DNA from: Prorocentrum cordatum
Lineage: Eukaryota; Sar; Dinophyceae; Prorocentrales; Prorocentraceae
Length of the DNA: 64,000 nucleotides
Reading direction: 5' to 3'
NCBI GenBank assembly: GCA_963575745.1
Contig: CAUYUJ010000867.1
Location: forward strand, 31,001 to 95,000
In this document: positions 53,746-62,193 of the stretch, piece after piece
How positions within the stretch are numbered: position 1 is the stretch's first letter
How the letters are laid out: each line of letters begins with the position of its first letter
The notes under the pieces: generated by a model
What the model was told of the DNA's origin: nothing
The model's input: only the letters and a program-made list of their open reading frames with translations
Database searches by the model: none
Program-made: the position numbers and the translations under genes

Positions 53746-54006
53746 GTGGGCACCACCGTCGGCATGGCGGCGCGCTACGTGCGCGCCGCGCATACGTGCC
53801 TGTTCAATATGCAGGTCGTCATGCGCGAGTGGGGCCCTGAGGGTCACGTTGGCCTCCGTCGTCAGGTCCAGGAGTGCACCCAGAAGATGGAGACAGCAGC
53901 GTCGGTATTTGAGTCGCGAAGGTCGGACCTCCTTGGGGCGAACCGCGTGGTTGTCGCTTTCGGGGGCACGGTCATGACCACGCCCGCGCACTCGGAGGCG
54001 GAGTGA
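53746..54006 (+). CDS. Unknown ORF, possible continuation of upstream ORF
   Basis: Encodes GTTVGMAARYVRAAHTC, LFNMQVVMREWGPEGHV, GLRRQVQECTQKMETAASVF, ESRRSDLLGANRVVVAFGG, stop TGA at 54004-54006. The amphipathic helical composition looks like a real protein segment, but no family is recognised. The first codon in frame is GTG, so an upstream exon is more likely than an independent start. A degraded copy of its last 30 bases follows at 54010-54080 (GGCGCGCGCTACATGAGTGG versus GGCGGCGCGCTACGTGCG). Confidence 0.4.
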   Translation: MGTTVGMAARYVRAAHTCLFNMQVVMREWGPEGHVGLRRQVQECTQKMETAASVFESRRSDLLGANRVVVAFGGTVMTTPAHSEAE

Positions 54007-54199
54007 GCGGCGCGCGCTACATGAGTGGCCTGGGCTCGAGCGCATGCGCTCCACGCACTCGGAGTCGGATTGGGCGGCGGGCGCTGCGTGAGCGGCCTGA
54101 GCTCGAGCGCAGGTGCTATGACTTCACCGCCCTTCTCTTCTTTTTATTCCTCGTCCTCCTCCTCGTCATCCTCCTCCTTGTCCTGCTGGTCCCTTGGCC

Positions 54200-54209
54200 C
54201 GAAGTTGCG

Positions 54210-54259
<50 letters not shown>

Positions 54260-54480
54260 TTTCCCCCCCCCCCCCCCTTTTTCCCGTGCTGGGCCAACCA
54301 TCAAGGGGGCCCGAATATTTCAAATTGGTGCGGCAGCGCGTGCGCCGTGCCAGGGCGGCGGGTAGGCTGGGCGGGGGAAACAGGGAGATGGGGGGGGGTG
54401 GTGGGTGGGGTGGGGTGGGGAAGTGGGGAAGGCGCTTGCGCTCGGAAAGGGGGCGGGGTGGATGGCAGCGCATGCTAAAC
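54200..54480. repeat. T46 and C14 runs, G-rich stretch
   Basis: T run at 54213-54258, C run near 54264-54277, then GGGGGGGGTGGTGGGTGGGG at about 54388-54420. The DNA is strongly strand-asymmetric. The poly-Lys and poly-Phe frames are not genes. Confidence 0.8.
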
Positions 54481-54559
54481 ATGTTGCAACTTAACGAGCG
54501 CGCGGCGCTAAGATAGCAGCCTCGGGGAGGAGGCTGGTTTCCAGTGCGTGGCTTTTTTT

Positions 54560-55385
54560 TCTCTTCCTCCCCCGCACCACTCGCAACGCTGCGACGTCAG
54601 AGCCGCGCGTGTACCACGCAGATGCCGAGAGCATGGCGTCCGCGCGCCACGCCTGTATTGACCCTCCAACCTTCCATCGGTCGGAGTGTGTTGACAATCT
54701 GACCACGTGTTCGAACGTCCCCACCAATGCCAGGTGATGGCCAGTATCATCGGCGCAGGCGCACACTCTGCCAGCAACTCCTTCGAGCAGAACGATGTCA
54801 CCAACCTCAATGGTAAGGCCAGATACAGACATTCGATCTGCCTGCGGCACCCGCGTCGCATGATGAAACGACGTCTTCCCCAGGAGGCCATCGCCGAACT
54901 CGTGGTACTGCAATGCTATCTGGTGGGCATCAATCAAAGACGCCAAGCATGACACTTCAAAGCCAGTGGTGCTTTTGTTCGGTTCCATGGCATACTTTAT
55001 CCTGGTGCGCAGCCGCTCGACCACGCATGCATCTATCACAGCGGCGCGGCGCTCCCCCTCGCGCTCCCGCTGGTCGGCCACGTCGAACATCATGTGGTGC
55101 TTCGGCAGGGTGTTCTCTGTGCCGTGCGCCTTTTTATGCTGTCGAGTGTGCTCGGCGTGGGCCCGCCGCAGCCGCGCAGCCCTTTTGCGCGAGTCCACGC
55201 GCCCCTGCTTTACCGCGCAGTTCGCGTCCAGCGTCGCGCACGCGGCTTGGAACGAGGCAGCCTGTTTGTCGAGCGCCGCGTCGAGAAGGTGCGGCTCCGC
55301 GAGATGCCTTGCGAGCTTGCGCGAGGAGGAGGAGGGGGGGGTGCGGCGGGGGGGAGGACAAGCTCGGTGCGCTCGCATCATCTCT
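54560..55385 (-). CDS. Third exon block of dinoflagellate-type unknown gene
   Basis: Minus strand from about 55385: RAHRACPPPRRTPPSSSSR, then a Lys/Arg/Glu-rich helical part (RKRAARLRRAHAEHTRQHKK, ADQREREGERRAAVIDACVV), a segment ALQYHEFGDGLLGKTSFHHA, and a beta-rich part ADRMSVSGLTIEVGDIVLLE, GVAGRVCACADDTGHHLALV, GTFEHVVRLSTHSDRWKVGG. The last part, with repeated hydrophobic strands, I associate from memory with the C-terminal region of a repeated dinoflagellate family. It follows AG of GACGTCAG at the left edge of a duplicated module. The plus ORFs over it are shadows. Confidence 0.5.
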
Positions 55386-55925
55386 GACGTCCTACCCCTC
55401 CCTCCCATCCCTTACCATGGCGCTGATTTTCTCTATCCGCGGACGCGTGTCGTAGCGGACCTGTGGCTCCGCGCGCGCGTGCGTAATGGGTGGTGGTGCG
55501 CGTGCGTGCGTTCGTGCGTGTGTGCGTGGTTGTGGTGGTGGTGGTGGTGGTGGTGGTGGTGGTGGTGGTGGTGGTGGTGGTGGTGGTGGTGGTGGTGGTG
55601 GTGGTGGTGGTGCGGCGCGGTGGTGGCGGGCGGATGGGCGCGCGAGAAGGAGGCCCGCGCTGGGGCGAGAACGCCATCCTGAACGACGGAGGCCAAACAC
55701 CGATCCGAAAATGAGGCCCACGCTGCAGCGGGAGCACGATTCGGAACGATTCGGGAGCAGAAATGAGGCCGGCGCCTGAGCGAGAGCAGCATTTTGCAAA
55801 AAAAACGCAGGCGAAAACCCGTTTCCCGGGAATCCTGTGTGTAAAAAAACAGTGCGCGGGGGGGGTCGGATATCTTCGGGACGCCATCAGGGGAAGTGGG
55901 GGGGTATTTTCATATTGTGTAATTG
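55370..55925. repeat. Duplicated module with (GGT)n, copy 1
   Basis: Shares with 58010-58690 the run CTGACGTCCTACCCCTCCCT, CCATCCCTTACCATGGCGCT, GATTTTCTCTATCCGCGG, a GGT triplet tract (here 55528-55611, nearly pure), GGGCGAGAACGCCATCCTGA and GCTGCAGCGGGAGCACGATT. It lies between minus-strand exons, so it is probably intronic. Confidence 0.75.
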
Positions 55926-55984
55926 TTGAGGAGGAGGAGGAGGCAGGGGAGGGGGGGGGGAGGAGAAGGAGGCGAGAGAAGGAA

Positions 55985-56260
55985 AGAGGAGGATGATGAG
56001 GTAAGAGAAGAAGGCAGTTAGCCTCAGACTCGCACGCATGCCAAGGAGCTCTGGCGCAGAGGCCCTGATCTTGTCCTCCCTCGGGGCGCGGCGCTCGTCG
56101 AATATCCCGTGCAACTCTTTCGATTTCGCCTTCCCCCATGCAGGGGGCATCCACCCGTCCTTCATGTGCTCTCGGAGATCCTCGAAGGTGACGTCCAGCG
56201 TCTCCCCGCGCGCCTGCGCCAGCATGTGAGCTTCCATGGTGAGTGCTGATTCTTGCAATT
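55985..56260 (-). CDS. Second exon block of dinoflagellate-type unknown gene
   Basis: Minus strand: QESALTMEAHMLAQARGETL, DVTFEDLREHMKDGWMPPAW, GKAKSKELHGIFDERRAPRE, DKIRASAPELLGMRASLRL. It looks like a helical domain with a conserved Trp-Met-Pro-Pro core. GC-rich simple sequence follows in the 3' direction and marks the end of coding. No named domain is recognised. Confidence 0.45.
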
Positions 56261-56414
56261 CCGTGTGAACTCAATCGATGGCAATGCTGCCCGCTACGTC
56301 CACATGGGGGCGCGATTCAGCGCCCAGCAGGATGCCGTGGGGCGCGGGCGTGAACCCGCACGTCATTTGCAGTTTTTTCGAAGCGGTCCTTTGTCATTAA
56401 CCGTGCAGTTCACC

Positions 56415-57264
56415 GAGCACGTGCCGCGGTGGCAATGTCAGGAGCAGCGAACACATCTGCACTGGTATGCAATCGGACCCGCGTCGGGTCTGCACAAGAA
56501 ACTTCAACGAAGTTTGCTAGGTCCAAGTCAGCCGTGCCTGAGTTTTTCTGGAGCACGTTGCGACGTCGCAAGCACGGCCTGAAGTCATTGGCACCGTTGC
56601 TGTTCAACGACATGCGGTGGCCATCGAGATCGGCGATCATGAACTCGATGCGTGCGATGATGAGAGCGCCCCTGCCGAAGACAGTAATAGGGGCGCCTGC
56701 CGTTGCAAGGCCAGTCGCAGACAGCAGGTGCAGCTTCAGGTACTTGGTAAACGTGGCTCCCCAGCCGCCCTGGATCTGCTTGAGCCAGCTGTGGCAAACA
56801 ACCGCAGGTGTGAACCATTCGTTGTCAGTGCGAATGTTGTGCACTCCAAACTCCGGGAACGTGAGCGATGAGTTCATGCTCTTCCTGCAGTCGGCGACGC
56901 TGAACATGCCGCCAGGGCTCAACTCATCATGCCCGATAGCCAGTGTCCACGGGCGCTCCTGGCTCGGAGCACCGCGTCGCGACAGCGCGGCCGCGAACAA
57001 CTCTTGCAGCGCTCGGCTTTCCGATGCCGTCATGGAGAGGAGTTTGTTGGGCTCCGCCATGGGCCAGTTCGAGCTTCCTCCGTTCGCCGGCGGCGTGGCC
57101 AACTCGTGGTGGACGCGTCCAAACCGTTCATGGTTCGTCCTGTTGATCTCCTTCTCCGATGCCTCGGCGGGTAAATCGGGCGCCACCTCGCGAAACGTCC
57201 GCGCAATCTTCGCGGGCCCCTGCTGCGTCGCGCGTCCGCGATGGATGAGCTTTTGCAGCGCATC
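56415..57264 (-). CDS. First exon block of dinoflagellate-type unknown gene
   Basis: Minus strand from about 57264 (after AATGAG): DALQKLIHRGRATQQGPAKI, ARTFREVAPDLPAEASEKEI, NRTNHERFGRVHHELATPPA. Then ERPWTLAIGHDELSPGGMFS, FPEFGVHNIRTDNEWFTPAV, VCHSWLKQIQGGWGATFTKY, SATGLATAGAPITVFGRGAL, MIADLDGHRMSLNSNGANDF, RPCLRRRNVL and VEVSCADPTRV. The order PWTL.IG.DE..PGG, WFTP.V, GGWG, DLDGHRMS, PC...NV matches a very frequent dinoflagellate ORF family that I recall without an assigned function. Possibly it belongs to a mobile element. The plus ORF 56429-57328 is antisense. Confidence 0.6.
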
Positions 57265-57289
57265 TCATTCCCGATCGACCCTCAGGGGG

Positions 57290-58219
57290 GGTGGTGGGGC
57301 AAGCTGGGTGCGGTCGCGTCATATCTGACATCCTACCCCTCCCTCCCATCCCTTACCATGGCGTAGATCCCCTCTCTACTCGCACAGTCGGATGTCGAGC
57401 AGGGCAATGATCCCGAAAGGGTACGCGATGCATTGTAGAGCACGGAATGGCATGGCGTAGAAGAGCACCGCAAAGCGTAGTATCAACTAGCATTGCGTTT
57501 GCATGCCGTGGCATGGCAGCGGGAAAATGACGCCAGCGCTGCAGCGGGAGCACGAGGTCGGAACGAGCGGAAGCGCGAAAAGAGGGCCATCGCGCAGCGG
57601 GAGCACGATTCGAATCCGGGCGGAAGCACGGAAATGAGGCAGCGCTGCAGCGGAGCAACGATTCTGAACGAGCGGGGCCCGAAAATGAGGCCGGCGCCTC
57701 AGCGAAGCAGCAATTTGGGGAACAAATGCAGGCGACAACTCAACTCCCGGGGAATCCTGTGTTTAAAGAAACATGTTAAAGAAAAAGCAATACGGGGGGG
57801 GGCTAATTTTTCAAGCCGTCATCGGGGAAGAAGGAGCGTAGGATTCATACTGAGTTAGTGGAGGGGGAGGGGGGGAAACGGAAAGAGGGGGCGGGGGAGA
57901 GGGGGAGGGCAAGCTAGGTGCGCTCGCGTCATATCTGACGTCCTACCCCTCCCTCCCATCCCTTACCATGGCGCTGATTTTCTCTATCCGCGGACGCGTG
58001 TCGTAGCGGACCAAGCTAGGTGCGCTCGCGTCATATCTGACGTCCTACCCCTCCCTCCCATCCCTTACCATGGCGCTGATTTTCTCTATCCGCGGACGCG
58101 TGTCGTAGCGGACCTGTGGCTCCACGCGCGCGTGCGTAGTGGATGGTAGTGCAAGTGCTTGTGTGCGTGCGTGCGTGTGTGCGTGGTTGTCGTGGTGGTG
58201 GTGGTGGTGGTGGTGGTAG

Positions 58220-58250
<31 letters not shown>

Positions 58251-58700
58251 GATGGTGGTGGTGGTGGTGCTGGTGGTGGTGGTGGTGGTGCTGGTGGTGG
58301 TGGTGTTGGTACTGGTGCTGGTGCTGGTGGTGGTTGTGGTGGTGGTGGTGGTGGTGGTGGCGGTGCGGCGCGGTGGTGGCGGGCGGATAGGCGCGCGAGA
58401 AAAAAGCCCGCGCTGGGGCGAGAACGCCATCCTGAACGACGGAGGCCAAACACCGATCCGAAAATGAGGCACACGCTGCAGCGGGAGCACGATTCGGAAC
58501 GATTCGGGAGCAGAAATGAGGCCGGTGCCCCAACGAGAGCAGCATTTTGGGAAAAAGTGACGCCGGCGCCTCAGCGAGAGTCGTTTCCCGGGATTTCCCG
58601 GGCATCTTGTGTGTAAAAAACAGTACGCGGAGGGTGCGCGGCCATCACCCGGACGCCATCAGGGGAAGAGGGAGAGTATATTCATATTGAGTAATTGTTG
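57290..58700. repeat. Duplicated intron-like modules with triplet tracts
   Basis: The phrase CCTACCCCTCCCTCCCATCC with CTTACCATGGCG occurs at about 57330, 57945 and 58045. 57905-58010 and 58012-58115 are near-identical back-to-back copies. A tract of GGT with GCT variants spans 58188-58365. Units of about 55 bp based on GCAGCGGGAGCACGATTC fill 57520-57720 and 58470-58580. On the minus strand CATGGTAAGG and GACGTCAG in each copy look like splice donor and acceptor. Confidence 0.7.
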
Positions 58701-58869
58701 AGGACGGGGCCTCGATCGAGAGCGACGACGGGTGCCCTTCGGCGACGTGCCGCTGGAGCGCAAGCGCTGCGGCGCTGGAGGGCCATGCCACCGCGCCCCT
58801 TGCGCGCTGTTGGGGCGCGGACGCTTGAGCCAGGAAACGGCTACGGACAGGAACGGCTCGAGGCGCTGA

Positions 58870-59335
58870 ATGTGGCTGGGGCAGCGCAAGCGCTGGGTGC
58901 GGGAGGAACAGCGCAAACGCTGGAGGAGGGAGGAACACAAAGCGCTGGAGGAGGGAGGAGCAGCGCAAACGCTGGTGGGGGGGAACAGCGCAAACGCTGG
59001 AGGGGGAGGAGCAGCGCAAAGCGCTGGAGGAGGGAGAAGCAGCGCAAAGCGCTGGAAGAGGGAGGAGCAGCGCAAGCGCTAATGGGCAAACAGCGCAAGC
59101 GCTGGAGGGGAGAGGAGCAGCGCAAAGCGCTGGAAGGGGGGAGCAACAGCGCAAAGCGCTGGAGGAGGGAGGAGCAGCGCAAGCGCTGGCGGGGGAACAA
59201 CGCATGCGCTGGGGGGAGGAGCAGCGCAACACGCTGGAGGGAGGAGGAGCAGCGCAAAGCGCTGGATAGAGCCAAGCAACATGAAAAACATGAACAGCGC
59301 AAGCGCTTGCAACGCAAAACGCCAGAGAAACAAAC
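58870..59335. repeat. Tandem array of short palindromes (about 33-bp unit)
   Basis: About 13 copies of CAGCGCAAAGCGCTGG or variants, separated by AGGAGGGAGGAG spacers. Each core is an inverted repeat (AGCGC with GCGCT, loop AA or AAA). The spacing varies between about 30 and 38 bases. Ala/Arg/Gln- and Pro/Ser-rich frames on both strands result from the repeat. Confidence 0.85.
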
Positions 59336-59339
59336 AAAT

Positions 59340-59979
59340 GCAACACTATGGGGGGGGGGTGGGGGCATACATCACGCATAAAAAACATAGAAGTTCACTC
59401 CAAAACGTATTTTCCCTATCTTCAACCGGTGTACAAACCGTTCCAACAACCCAAACCCTATCTTCTGTATCTTACACAACTCCAGCCGTCGAAGATATGG
59501 AACATTTGGCAGATCAACTCAAGACCTGGAATATTAACTTACTATGTGGTGTATTAGCTTAAGACCACCTACCAGAACTTGATTATATCTATCATATAAT
59601 TTTGAGACGATATCAGTGGGACCACCGCCGGAACTTCCTCCAAAGCCACCCTCTGGGACCGCCTGCCAGGACCTCCCCTCGGATTCCGCCCCACCCCTAG
59701 CGTGGGAGGGATCAAAGGGAAGGGGCTTCCCTTCGACTCGATTACGACGTTGCTCGATTTCCCTCTGGCCCGATCGCGAACGGCGACGACGACGACTCTG
59801 AGAGAGCAGCCGCTCACACATGCGGGCAGGGTCGGCGGATGTTTCCATCCGCAGCATCGAGCACAACATGCCAAATGCCAACTTTTCCCAGCCAATCTGG
59901 ACCGAGCAGTGTAGCCCAAGCGATTTGATCTCAAGCCGACTGCACCTACTTTTTTTACGGCTTCTTCCTCTTTACACAC
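59340..59979. other. Unassigned stretch, possible minus-strand exon
   Basis: 59340-59560 contains a G9 run and then AT-balanced sequence with no repeat seen. On the minus strand 59880-59600 encodes ADPARMCERLLSQSRRRRRS, RSGQREIEQRRNRVEGKPLP, FDPSHARGGAESEGRSWQAV, which could be an exon. No domain is recognised and the plus strand is also open. A gene here is only possible. Confidence 0.25.
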
Positions 59980-60445
59980 ATGGCCTCGTCAGCGGGGTGC
60001 GGTCCGTCTCAGTGGGTCAACAGTGTCATTTCCAACGCCACCTGCAACGATAGCGGCTTCTCCGGCCCGCCTGGAACATGCAGGGGCGACAGTCAGGGTG
60101 TCCGCATGGCCGCGTCATCGACGGATACTTTCAGGCCCGGCGTGCACTCGCAGCCCCCCATGCAGGCGCCCCCCGCGCAGGAGATGGACGCGGAGTTCTG
60201 GGAGACCGACGACGAGTTCGACCACCCGCGCAGCATCGCGACGGCGGCAAGCTCGCGAGGCGGCTGCGCGCCCGACAGCGCGCAGGGCGCCGCCCGGCCG
60301 GCATCAGACCCGCGGCCGCCGCCGCTGCCCGGAGGCGCGCCGCTGCTCCACGGCGCCGCGCGCCCCGTGCACGGCGGCCGCGCTGCTCCACCGCGGCCGC
60401 CCGGCGTGCGGCTGCGCCCCGCCGCCAGGCTGAAGTCGGGCCTGT
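59940..60445 (+). CDS. 5' exon of RRM gene
   Basis: A strong pyrimidine tract (CTTTTTTTACGGCTTCTTCC, then TCTTTACACAC) precedes AG at 59989-59993 (CGTCAG), a good cis- or trans-splice acceptor. The first ATG is 59980; a second at 60106 (MAASSTDTFRPG) follows and would be used if splicing occurs at CGTCAG. It encodes HSQPPMQAPPAQEMDAEFWE, TDDEFDHPRSIATAASS and a Pro/Ala/Gly-rich tail. The acidic FWETDDEFD motif resembles the N-terminal part of dinoflagellate RRM proteins as I recall them. It probably joins the RRM exon at 61809 across an intron. Confidence 0.5.
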
Positions 60446-60455
60446 CCCTCTACAT

Positions 60456-60550
60456 TTTTTTTTTGTTGTTGTTGTTTTTTTTGTTGTTGTTGTTGTTGTT
60501 GTTGTTTTGTTTTTGTTTTTGTTTTTGTTTTTGTTTTTGTTGTTGTTGTT

Positions 60551-60617
<67 letters not shown>

Positions 60618-60665
60618 AAAAAAGCAGTTAAGACACGTTCAAAAACAGTTAAGACACGTTCTGGG
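60456..60665 (+). repeat. T-rich, GTTTTT and (TTG)n tract with doubled motif
   Basis: T run, (TTG)n, five GTTTTT units, then about 24 TTG triplets to 60617. Immediately after, AGTTAAGACACGTTC occurs twice, 21 bases apart (60626 and 60647). It is probably within the RRM gene intron. Frames of poly-Val, poly-Leu and poly-Cys are artefacts. Confidence 0.75.
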
Positions 60666-61300
60666 GACGACTGTTGTTGACAACCCTTGAGTCTCTTGGA
60701 GCTGTTTTTGACCGTTTGTCCTTTTTCGCCCAGGCTCCGCCTGTGGGGGGGGGGGACGTGCCCGAGCTAACGCCAGGCCGCAGCAGCAGCAGACGGGGCC
60801 TCCAGGCGACTGGTCCTCGCAGTGGCGGGCCCCTGCCCACGCCGGGGGCGAGGCGGCGCCCGAGGCGCGCGGCCTGGGCCGCGGCCGCAGCGCGAGGCCT
60901 CCGGCCTGGGGAAGGCCGGCGGGGGCCTGCGGCGGCGAGCGCGCGTCCGCGGGGACGCCGGAGGAACGGCGGGTGGAGCAGAGGCTCGGATGAGTCGGGG
61001 GTGGACAGACCTCCTACCCTGACACGTCGAGTAAGGAATTGGCCGTTTTCGGTTCGCGAGAGGGCGTCGCGGCCGTCGTCTTTGCGGGTCCAGGTCCGTC
61101 GGTGTCGGTCCCAGGCCGTTTTCACTAAGGGGAGGTTTACTAAAGGGAGGTTGGTCCATCCCCGAATGAGGAAAAGCTGCAGATGCCGTTGTCCTTCCCT
61201 CGATTCTCCTTTTTTGGGGGCTTCCCGGGCGGCCTTCGTCGCCACCGCTGGATTCGCCTCGAAGTTCTGGTCAGGAGGCACCCTGGGAGAGGTTCGGGGA

Positions 61301-61480
61301 GTACTCCAGATTTCGTAATAAAAGGGAGGGGGTCTGGACCCTCCAAGACAAGCCATTTCAGACCTCCCCCGTGGGAGAACCCTCCAAAACACCGTCCCCA
61401 GACCCCCCAGGCAAGATAGCCTGGAAGAGACCCCCCCCGAAATGAGACCCCCCGCCCTTTATTACGAAATCTGGAGTACC
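61301..61480. mobile_element. Short terminal-inverted-repeat element
   Basis: The left end GTACTCCAGATTTCGTAATA plus AAAGGG (61301-61326) is mirrored by CCCTTTATTACG and AAATCTGGAGTAC (61455-61479), about 25 matching bases with one extra A on the left. About 128 bp of interior with C and G runs separates them. There is no coding capacity and no clear target duplication. It resembles a MITE or an intron-forming transposon. Confidence 0.7.
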
Positions 61481-61596
61481 TCTTGGTTTCCCCAGAGGCG
61501 GCAGCTGCCCGAGCGGAGGGCCGGCGTGGTGGGGCTGGAGCTCCAGCGGAGTGGCGCGCCGTCGCCAGCCGAGGGCGCCGCGCTCGCCGCCCCAGA

Positions 61597-61810
61597 CTCT
61601 GGACGCCCGAAATGGGTCCTGAAAGAATGGGTACTATGCCCAACTGCAGGTCCTGTTCATTTTGAGCAGGATTTGCTGTCCACGCCGCCGCGGCCTGTGC
61701 CCATTTGAGACAGAGGGCCGCCTGCCCAACAGCGGCCGCTGTTGGTTTGGGAGAACATTTGCTGTTGGGCATTGTACCCATTTGTTCGGTACCCGTTTCG
61801 GGCGTCCAAA
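61597..61810. mobile_element. Second inverted-repeat element ending at splice acceptor
   Basis: CTCTGGACGCCCGAAATGGG and AATGGGTACTATGCCCAACT (61597-61644) mirror AGTTGGGCAT-type sequence at 61759-61770, CATTGTACCCATTTG and CGTTTCGGGCGTCCAAACAG (to 61810), with some mismatches. The interior holds the palindrome CCAACAGCGGCCGCTGTTGG at 61723-61742. Its right end supplies CAG next to the RRM exon. Confidence 0.65.
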
Positions 61811-62193
61811 CAGACGCTCGAGCTACCACCACGCTCGTGATCAGAAATATCCCCATGGACACGACGCAGAGAGATCTGCTTGATCTCATCGACAGGACCG
61901 GCTTCGCGAACCGATACGACTTCGTCTACATGCCGACGGATTTCGACGCGGGGACCGCCAGGGGGCACGCTTTCGTAAATTTCGCCACCCCCAGTGTCGC
62001 TCGCGATTTCTTCACCATGTGGAACGGATCGAAGCTAGTCATTGCTGGAGCTACCTCGCCCATGCTCGAGATCAGTGCGTCGGCGCTGCAGGGCTACTCA
62101 GAGAACGCAGATAGGTGGAAGGCAAGCCGGCTGCGCCGCACGAGGAACCCCGAGCACCGCCCCTTTATCGCCGAGAGGCCGGCTGCCGAGTAG
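61811..62193 (+). CDS. RRM (Mei2-like C-terminal type) exon
   Basis: The frame after AACAG at 61810 encodes TTLVIRNIPMDTTQRDLLDL, IDRTGFANRYDFVYMPTDFD, AGTARGHAFVNFATPSVARD, FFTMWNGSKLVIAGATSPML, EISASALQGYSENADRWKAS. RNP2-like LVIRNI and RNP1-like GHAFVNFA are at the right spacing. YDFVYMPTDF and the GYSENADRWK end are typical of the Mei2-like RRM class, an RNA-binding domain that I recall as expanded in dinoflagellates. It ends at TAG 62191-62193 after about 127 codons. Start by splicing is more likely than the ATG at 61855. Confidence 0.75.

Noticed and set aside
55378-56274. Poly-Thr/His/Pro proteins across the (GGT)n tract
   Set aside because: All frames of a GGT repeat are open; they arise from the triplet run and not from a gene.
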